Below, in pieces: positions 15,977 through 20,741 of a stretch of DNA of 20,741 nt. The position numbers were made by a program, and so were the translations under genes. A model generated the notes under the pieces. It saw nothing but the letters and a program-made list of their open reading frames with translations, was not told where the DNA came from and ran no database searches. This DNA comes from Bacteroidota bacterium (GTDB taxonomy: Bacteria > Bacteroidota > Bacteroidia > Bacteroidales > VadinHA17). The stretch spans positions 1-20,741 of the forward strand of contig JAEYZD010000078.1 in NCBI GenBank assembly GCA_023430725.1, read 5' to 3'. How positions within the stretch are numbered: the first letter of the stretch is position 1; every line of letters begins with the position of its first letter.

Positions 15977-16987
15977 TCAGGCTACGTTTCCGGAGGTGAT
16001 GATTGCACCTGCCACAAGTGAGTATAATATACCAAAGAGCATGACCAGCTTCATGACCCCGCTGGTGAAATGGAGATGCCGCTTTTCTTTCGCCGTGATC
16101 ACCCTGTAGATTACTATCGCCAGCGGCAACGCCAGCAGGAGTGATATGTAGATAAGCGTAATCCTGTCGGTCACATACCTTTTCCAGACGAAATAAAGCA
16201 GAAAGATTGTTGTCAGGGCAAGCACTACTACTACAAACCGGCAGACAGACAGCCCCATGATCACCGGAAGTGTCTTTCTGCCTGTCTCCCGGTCTCCCTC
16301 GCAATCCTCCATATCCTTGATTATTTCCCGTGTGAGGGTGGTCATAAATGCGAACATGGCAAATCCGCCAACCCACCAGAACAGCACAGCCACACCGGGA
16401 AAATCAAGTGCGGTCTGGGAGTAATAACGATAGATGGGACCCGCGTCATAAACCACAACCATCATGGGAACCAGTGCCACAAGCAGTGCCACTATTATAT
16501 TCCCGATCAGCAGTTGCCTCTTGTAGGTAGTGCTGTAAAACCACAATAACCCCGATATCAGGACAAAGAAGATGCCAAGCCATACAAATCCGACCCGGGC
16601 GGAGACATAGGTTCCGCCTATAACGCCAAGAACATTGAAGACATTGTGATACATCATTGCCATTCGCCTCGTGACTGTGTTGCCCACGATTATTGAGCCC
16701 CTGTTTATCAGGTCAGCCCGTATGTCGAAGTAGTCGTTTATGACATAGCCGGCTGCTGTTATGAGACAGGTTGAGACAACCAGTATCAGGAAGTCAATCC
16801 AGCCCAGCCTGAATGTCATGAAGGCGCTTACAACCGGGTCTCCGGCAAGGGTTACAGGCATTGCGCCCAGCAGTGGCCTTATGATTGCATATCTCATCAG
16901 CATCATTGTCAATGCCACCACCATAAGGTTTGGCAGCCTGACAAGGGTCATGAGGTCCCTTAACTTCTCACCACGAGAATGCTTCAT
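15977..16987 (-). CDS. UbiA family prenyltransferase, digeranylgeranylglyceryl phosphate synthase-like
   Basis: A 336-residue integral membrane prenyltransferase with about eight or nine hydrophobic segments. The first Asp-rich motif is N84-D-x-x-D88-x-x-x-D92 (NDYFDIRAD). The second is KDMEDCEGDRETGRKTLP, the form usual in the geranylgeranylglycerol-phosphate geranylgeranyltransferase subgroup rather than in MenA or UbiA proper. That subgroup makes archaeal-type ether lipids. In Bacteroidota the real substrate is not well established. I chose the ATG at 16987. The frame extends to a TTG at 17026, but that would enlarge the overlap with the upstream phosphatase gene from 20 to 59 bases, and the conserved part (LVRLPNLMVVALT) starts after the ATG. 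It abuts maf with no gap. Confidence 0.85.
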   Translation of the reverse strand: MKHSRGEKLRDLMTLVRLPNLMVVALTMMLMRYAIIRPLLGAMPVTLAGDPVVSAFMTFRLGWIDFLILVVSTCLITAAGYVINDYFDIRADLINRGSIIVGNTVTRRMAMMYHNVFNVLGVIGGTYVSARVGFVWLGIFFVLISGLLWFYSTTYKRQLLIGNIIVALLVALVPMMVVVYDAGPIYRYYSQTALDFPGVAVLFWWVGGFAMFAFMTTLTREIIKDMEDCEGDRETGRKTLPVIMGLSVCRFVVVVLALTTIFLLYFVWKRYVTDRITLIYISLLLALPLAIVIYRVITAKEKRHLHFTSGVMKLVMLFGILYSLVAGAIITSGNVA

Positions 16988-17489
16988 GATCCATCCAGTT
17001 TTTGTGAAGTCGGAGAGCCTGTTCAATCACATCGCGCACACATCCTTCTCCCCCCTTTTTATCGGAAATGTACACAGCTATCTGTTTAATCTCACTGTCG
17101 GCATCTGCAGGACATGCCGGCAGGCCTACCATCTTCATGACCTCGAAATCAGGGATGTCATCACCCATGTAAAGGACGCTCTTCAGATCTACTTTCCATT
17201 TGGCCACCAGCTCCTTCATGCTCTCCTTCTTGGTTCTGGAATTGAGGTAGATATCTGTCACGCCAAGAGTCCTGAGGCGTTTGATGTACTCCTTTGAGCT
17301 GGCGCCGGAGATCACCCCCACACGGTATCCCTTCTTTACTGCAAGCTGTATGGCATAGCCGTCCCTCAGGTTGACGGTCCGGAGCGGAACGCCCCACAGG
17401 GACAGGCTTATAGTCTGTGTGGACAGGACGCCGTCAATGTCGAAGACAAATGCTTTTACACCCCGTAACTCTTCCTTGAAGTTGGTCAT
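16968..17489 (-). CDS. KdsC-like HAD-family phosphatase
   Basis: A 173-residue HAD hydrolase of the small KdsC type. Motif I is FDIDGVL with catalytic Asp17 and Asp19, motif II is VISGASS (59-65), and motif IV is YMGDDIPD (Asp110, Asp111). The tail GGEGCVRDVIEQ resembles the KdsC signature near the active site of the neighbouring subunit. KdsC removes phosphate from KDO 8-phosphate in lipopolysaccharide core synthesis, and close relatives act on sialic-acid-like sugars, so the exact substrate is open. No kdsA, kdsB or other sugar gene is nearby. Its ATG overlaps the stop of the DUF2520 gene by four bases, and its own 3' end overlaps the prenyltransferase gene by 20, consistent with a coupled operon. 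Confidence 0.88.
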   Translation of the reverse strand: MTNFKEELRGVKAFVFDIDGVLSTQTISLSLWGVPLRTVNLRDGYAIQLAVKKGYRVGVISGASSKEYIKRLRTLGVTDIYLNSRTKKESMKELVAKWKVDLKSVLYMGDDIPDFEVMKMVGLPACPADADSEIKQIAVYISDKKGGEGCVRDVIEQALRLHKNWMDHEAFSW

Positions 17490-18268
17490 CTTTTATTTCT
17501 ACCGTAATGGCCTGTTATCATCCTGCTGACAAGCCTGTATAGTTTCTGGTATTGAGGCGAGAAAGATAACAAATCGATATGACTTTTCACCGTTCCCTTA
17601 TCCTGCCGGACAGCAGGTCCTGTCTGGGCTGCCTCCGGGCCTGTGCGAAGCGCTTTTCGTGCCGTCTCCTCTATTAGCGGCCGAAGCAGTGCAGGATCAA
17701 TGCCTGCCCTGGCAGCGATGGCCTCCCCGGTAGTCATCATGAAGTTGGAAAAGTTGTTTGTGAAGACAGCTGCCACATGCAACTGCCGCCTGGCTTCCGA
17801 ATCACACTCCCAGACGCCTGAACCGATTCCTTCGCCCAGTTCCCTGAGCATGCCAAGTGTCCGGTTGTCAGTCGCCTCTGTGAAGAAGGGTACTTTCCGG
17901 AGATCGGGAGGGAAACCTTTCGTAAAGGTCTGCAGCGGGTAAAGTACCCCGGCCCCGGCTGTGCGGCCCAGGGCTTCAAGTGACACGCTGCCTGCCGTAT
18001 GAACAACCACGGTCTCTTTACCGGCCGTAACAGCGGCAGCCACACCGGCCACGGCAGTATCGGTAACGGAAATTACAAGGATGTCACAGTTCTCAGGGAC
18101 AGTCAGATCACGGCGCCACTGAGCTCCGCAGGTGGCTGCAAGCAGCCTGGCACTGTCGCCTCCGCGTGAGGCAATTGATAATATACGATGCCCTGCATCT
18201 GCCAGTCCGCAAACAAGCGACTCCGCCACGTTGCCGGCCCCGATGAACGATATGTTGTAGGTCGCCAC
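17486..18268 (-). CDS. DUF2520 Rossmann-fold protein (ProC-like)
   Basis: A 260-residue protein with an N-terminal NAD(P)-binding Rossmann domain (ISFIGAGNVAESL, about residues 6-18, followed by a beta strand ending DILVISVTDTAV) and a C-terminal helical DUF2520 domain (from about 145) with HVAAVFTNNFSNFMM. The architecture is like pyrroline-5-carboxylate reductase and F420-dependent NADP oxidoreductase, but the reaction is not known. Translation appears to start at GTG (18268, GTG GCG ACC). The in-frame codons back to beyond 18300 contain no ATG, and the conserved beta strand begins only five residues in. It overlaps the KdsC-like gene by four bases and lies 32 bases after the lipoprotein gene. 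The same gene next to KdsC, UbiA and Maf homologues recurs in Bacteroidota, as I recall. Confidence 0.87.
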   Translation of the reverse strand: MATYNISFIGAGNVAESLVCGLADAGHRILSIASRGGDSARLLAATCGAQWRRDLTVPENCDILVISVTDTAVAGVAAAVTAGKETVVVHTAGSVSLEALGRTAGAGVLYPLQTFTKGFPPDLRKVPFFTEATDNRTLGMLRELGEGIGSGVWECDSEARRQLHVAAVFTNNFSNFMMTTGEAIAARAGIDPALLRPLIEETARKALRTGPEAAQTGPAVRQDKGTVKSHIDLLSFSPQYQKLYRLVSRMITGHYGRNKR

Positions 18269-18300
18269 TGTTGCAGGGTCATGGTGTTTTGAGTAAGAAT

Positions 18301-18702
18301 CTATTTGCCGAATTCGTATTCGGCTGCAGCTGTCACATTAATCTGGTAAATCCTCATGCCGTAATAATACGGGGAGTTACTGCTGTTCATCAGGTAGTTG
18401 CACTCATAATAGTAAGGACCGGAGATAAGAATCTCCTCCCCCTGCTCGAACTTGGAGAGCTGACTCATCCATTCAGACGGGTTGCAGAAGTAATATACCG
18501 CATATGGATCGCCAAGCACTGAAAAACGGGCTGTCTTGTTATCTACGTCATATGAAATGTTGACGTGCACCAGCCTCAGTGAGTCCAGCGCATCTCCGTC
18601 ACACCCGCATTTGGGCTGTTTCTTGCAGCCCCAAGACAGCACAGCTGCAGCCGCTATCAATATGACCATTGCTATGGTGGATGATATCCTGAATCTTTTC
18701 AT
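18301..18702 (-). CDS. Small predicted lipoprotein of unknown function
   Basis: I do not recognise this 133-residue protein. Residues 1-25 form a signal segment with a hydrophobic core (MVILIAAAAVLSWG), followed by Cys26, a likely lipidation site, although Trp at -2 makes the lipobox atypical. CKKQPKCGCDGD then places two more cysteines (32 and 34) near the lipid anchor. The rest is rich in Tyr and Asn (YYYECNYLMNSSNSPYYYG), with Cys73 and Cys100 or nearby that could form a disulfide, and looks like a small beta domain. It is the first gene of the apparent six-gene minus-strand operon, 32 bases before DUF2520, with its own predicted promoter. The envelope location is inferred from the signal, and no role can be assigned. 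Confidence 0.75.
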   Translation of the reverse strand: MKRFRISSTIAMVILIAAAAVLSWGCKKQPKCGCDGDALDSLRLVHVNISYDVDNKTARFSVLGDPYAVYYFCNPSEWMSQLSKFEQGEEILISGPYYYECNYLMNSSNSPYYYGMRIYQINVTAAAEYEFGK

Positions 18703-18724
18703 TGTATGGGCGGATTAGAACACG

Positions 18725-18755
18725 CAAAATAACGTTTATTTTCCGTCTCTGCAAA
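18725..18755 (-). promoter_or_regulatory. Predicted promoter of the lipoprotein-DUF2520-KdsC-UbiA-maf-dpp11 operon
   Basis: Reading the minus strand, TTTG (18755-18752) is followed after 19 bases by TTATTTTG (18732-18725), one mismatch from TAnnTTTG. The predicted start lies about 15 bases before the ATG at 18702. The -33 element uses the end of the T run of the preceding terminator. Confidence 0.45.
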
Positions 18756-18785
18756 AAAGAAAGCCGGAGGATTTCTCAACCGGCT
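18752..18785 (-). terminator. Rho-independent terminator after the rpoC-DUF3467 unit
   Basis: On the minus strand, AGCCGG (18785-18780) pairs with CCGGCT (18767-18762) across a 12-base loop and is followed by TTCTTTTTTG. It starts about 20 bases after the DUF3467 stop. The stem is short at 6 bp but GC-rich. Confidence 0.75.
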
Positions 18786-18806
18786 CATCTTCTGTATATT
18801 CAGGTC

Positions 18807-19124
18807 TCATGCCTGGGCTGTGGGCCCGCCGAACGTGAACGGAATGACAGGTCCTGACCCCTTGACCTCGCGTATGGGGCCGTGAACGGCCTCGTACTTT
18901 GCGATATTGTCACTGAGTGCGGCAACCAGCCGCTTCGCATGCTCAGGTGTAAGGATGATCCTCGACTTGACCTTTGACTTGGGCACACCCGGCATAATCC
19001 TTATAAAATCAATGACAAACTCAGCAGGCGAATGTGTTATGATTGCCAGGTTCGAGTAGACACCTTCTGCCACCTCTTCGCTGAGTTCAATATTGAACTG
19101 TCCCTGATTCTTGTTCTCTGACAT
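18807..19124 (-). CDS. DUF3467 protein downstream of rpoC
   Basis: A small soluble protein of 105 residues. The open frame runs back to 19196, but that would overlap the rpoC 3' end, while the ATG at 19122-19124 (MSENKNQGQFNIEL) starts 10 bases after the rpoC stop and matches the usual beginning of the family. The conserved core is EVAEGVYSNLAIITHSP followed by FVIDFIRIMPG and SRIILTPEHAKRLVAAL. DUF3467 has no known biochemical function. In Bacteroidota it commonly follows rpoC, so a link to transcription is sometimes suspected, but nothing in the sequence proves it. The protein ends in GPVIPFTFGGP, a short hydrophobic tail. A terminator follows. Confidence 0.9.
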   Translation of the reverse strand: MSENKNQGQFNIELSEEVAEGVYSNLAIITHSPAEFVIDFIRIMPGVPKSKVKSRIILTPEHAKRLVAALSDNIAKYEAVHGPIREVKGSGPVIPFTFGGPTAQA

Positions 19125-19134
19125 GATTCTGATA

Positions 19135-20741
19135 TTAATCCTGTTCCACCTCGCTGGTACTCTGTCCGGCGTGCACAAGTGATTCATAATCGTCAAGTGA
19201 GCCGACGATGATGTTATTGTACTCCCTGAGACCGGTACCGGCCGGGATAAGATGTCCTACGATTACGTTCTCCTTCAGACCCTCAAGGAAGTCGATCTTC
19301 CCGAGGATGGCAGCCTCATTCAGAACCTTTGTGGTCTCCTGGAATGAAGCAGCCGAGAAGAAGCTGTTCGTCTGAAGAGCGGCACGGGTGATCCCCTGCA
19401 GCACCTGCTGTGACGTTGCCGGAACCGCATCCCTGGCTTCAATAAGCTTGAGGTCGCGGCGCTTGAGCAATGAGTTCTCATCCCTGAGCTTGCGGGCAGT
19501 GATGACCATACCCGGCTTCAGTGTCTGGCTGTCTCCGGATTCAAGGACTATCTTCTTGCCGTAAACCCAGTCGTTCTCATCCATGAACTCCAGTTTGTCA
19601 ACCACCTGACGCTCGAGGAACTTGGTGTCACCCGGATCAATGATCTCAACCTTGCGCATCATCTGCCTGACTATGATCTCGAAGTGCTTGTCATTGATCT
19701 TCACACCCTGGAGACGGTATACCTCCTGGATCTCGTTGACAATGTACTCCTGAACCTTTGTCGGACCCTTGATGGCCAGGATGTCCGACGGAGTGATGGC
19801 GCCGTCAGAAAGAGGTGTTCCTGCCCTGACATAGTCATTCTCCTGCACAAGTATCTGCTTCGAAAGCGGAACCAGGTACTTCTTCATCTCGCCGGACTTG
19901 GAAGTAATTGTGATCTCCCTGTTACCCCTCTTGATCTTGCCGTATGTCACCTCGCCGTCAATCTCGGTCACGATGGCCGGGTTGGACGGGTTACGTGCCT
20001 CGAAGAGCTCGGTCACCCGCGGCAGACCACCGGTGATGTCACCGGACTTGCCTACTGCCCTCGGGATCTTGACGATGGTGTCACCTGCTTCGACCTGCTT
20101 GTTGAGGTCGGTAACCAGGTGGGCACCCACCGGCAGGTTGTATGACTTGATCTCTACTCCCTCGGGAGACATGATCTTGATTGTCGGGTTCTTTGTCTTG
20201 TCCCTGCTCTCAATGATCACCTTCTCCTTGAAGCCGGTCTGTTCGTCAGACTCCTCACGGAAGGTCACACCTTCGATGAGGTAGTCAAATGCAACTTTAC
20301 CGGCCACTTCGGAGATGATAACCGCGTTGAAGGGATCCCATTCGCATATCAGATCACCCTTCTTTACCTCCTGGTTGGGCTTGATGTAAAGCCTGCTGCC
20401 GTAAGGTATGGTATGTGTTGTCAGTGCTATGCCTGTTGTCTTGTCAACAATCCTGAGCTCACCCAGACGTCCGATGACGATGTCAACCTTGCCCTTCTCC
20501 GGATCTTTCTTGACGACAGTCCTCACCTCCTCGATGACGGCTATGCCGCCGTACCTTGCAACAAGGCTAGATTCGGTTGTGATGTTCGATGCGGTACCAC
20601 CGACGTGGAACGTACGGAGGGTAAGCTGCGTACCGGGCTCACCGATACTCTGTGCAGCTATCACACCGGTAGCCTCACCCTTCTGGACCATTCGGCCCGT
20701 GGCAAGGTTACGTCCGTAACACTTCGCGCAGACACCCTTCT
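19135..20741 (-). CDS. rpoC: DNA-directed RNA polymerase beta' subunit (3' part)
   Basis: The C-terminal 535 or so residues of RpoC. The frame is open to the right window edge, so the ATG at 20691 is internal. The first visible residues, GVCAKCYGRNLATG, hold the last two cysteines of the second zinc site of beta'. They are followed by VIAAQSIGEPGTQLTLRTFH, the trigger-loop region that closes over the incoming nucleotide. After that come the insertion/jaw part and the C-terminal clamp segment (TRAALQTNSFFSAASFQETT, then VIVGHLIPAGTG). The end YESLVHAGQSTSEVEQD is acidic. The sequence is unbroken. The gene just upstream in the usual order would be rpoB, outside the window. Confidence 0.98.
   Translation of the reverse strand, partial: KGVCAKCYGRNLATGRMVQKGEATGVIAAQSIGEPGTQLTLRTFHVGGTASNITTESSLVARYGGIAVIEEVRTVVKKDPEKGKVDIVIGRLGELRIVDKTTGIALTTHTIPYGSRLYIKPNQEVKKGDLICEWDPFNAVIISEVAGKVAFDYLIEGVTFREESDEQTGFKEKVIIESRDKTKNPTIKIMSPEGVEIKSYNLPVGAHLVTDLNKQVEAGDTIVKIPRAVGKSGDITGGLPRVTELFEARNPSNPAIVTEIDGEVTYGKIKRGNREITITSKSGEMKKYLVPLSKQILVQENDYVRAGTPLSDGAITPSDILAIKGPTKVQEYIVNEIQEVYRLQGVKINDKHFEIIVRQMMRKVEIIDPGDTKFLERQVVDKLEFMDENDWVYGKKIVLESGDSQTLKPGMVITARKLRDENSLLKRRDLKLIEARDAVPATSQQVLQGITRAALQTNSFFSAASFQETTKVLNEAAILGKIDFLEGLKENVIVGHLIPAGTGLREYNNIIVGSLDDYESLVHAGQSTSEVEQD

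Noticed and set aside
16988..17026. TTG start for the prenyltransferase
   Set aside because: It would lengthen the overlap with the phosphatase gene to 59 bases and add residues with no match to the family. The ATG at 16987 is preferred.
19125..19196. Longer start for the DUF3467 protein, overlapping rpoC
   Set aside because: The added residues are the antiparallel-free shadow of the rpoC 3' end. The ATG at 19124 sits 10 bases after the rpoC stop and begins the conserved family sequence.
19684..20145. 153-codon plus-strand frame within rpoC
   Set aside because: Antisense to a highly conserved gene, with Leu/Arg-rich composition typical of complementary frames.

Overview
This window looks like chromosomal DNA of an anaerobic member of the Bacteroidota, probably Bacteroidales. 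Four things point there: rpoC followed at once by a DUF3467 gene, a DPP11-type S46 peptidase, a DUF2520-KdsC-UbiA-Maf gene string, and promoters that fit the Bacteroidota pattern (TTTG, about 19-20 bases, TAnnTTTG) with start codons that mostly lack Shine-Dalgarno sequences. No tRNA, rRNA, mobile element or CRISPR array is visible, and no stretch over 300 bases lacks a gene.

Layout, plus strand first. Bases 1-1034 hold the 3' part of a pyruvate/oxaloacetate carboxyltransferase ending in a biotinyl-like domain with an altered lysine motif. Next come a dcp-type M3 peptidase lipoprotein (1142-3235) and, 15 bases on, an orphan 7TMR-DISM histidine kinase (3251-5347). The kinase converges with a minus-strand Crp/Fnr-family regulator (5344-6015), and the two stop codons overlap in one TTAA. 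The regulator is divergent from a two-gene unit: a ferredoxin-like protein with a histidine-rich linker (6119-7132) and class I hybrid cluster protein Hcp (7175-8821), closed by a strong terminator. Between the divergent genes lies a perfect 16-bp palindrome, placed as a class II activator site for the ferredoxin-hcp promoter. This is the clearest regulatory circuit here: an HcpR-like nitrosative stress module. A 1415-residue fused acyl-CoA dehydratase activase (8993-13240) follows with its own promoter, which sits inside an 8-bp inverted repeat.

From 13194 to the end everything is on the minus strand. Reading leftward from the right edge: rpoC (3' part), a DUF3467 gene, a terminator, then a compact apparent operon of six genes: small lipoprotein, DUF2520 Rossmann protein, KdsC-like HAD phosphatase, a UbiA-family prenyltransferase of the digeranylgeranylglyceryl-phosphate synthase type, Maf pyrophosphatase and DPP11. 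The last five overlap or abut. The 3' ends of dpp11 and the activase gene overlap by 47 bases.

The most interesting points are the HcpR-like site and the unusual ferredoxin partner of Hcp (missing cluster cysteine, His-rich linker), the single-chain activase with two Fe-S ATPase modules and its unexplained operator-like repeat, and the biotinyl-like domain that keeps the lysine but loses both flanking methionines.
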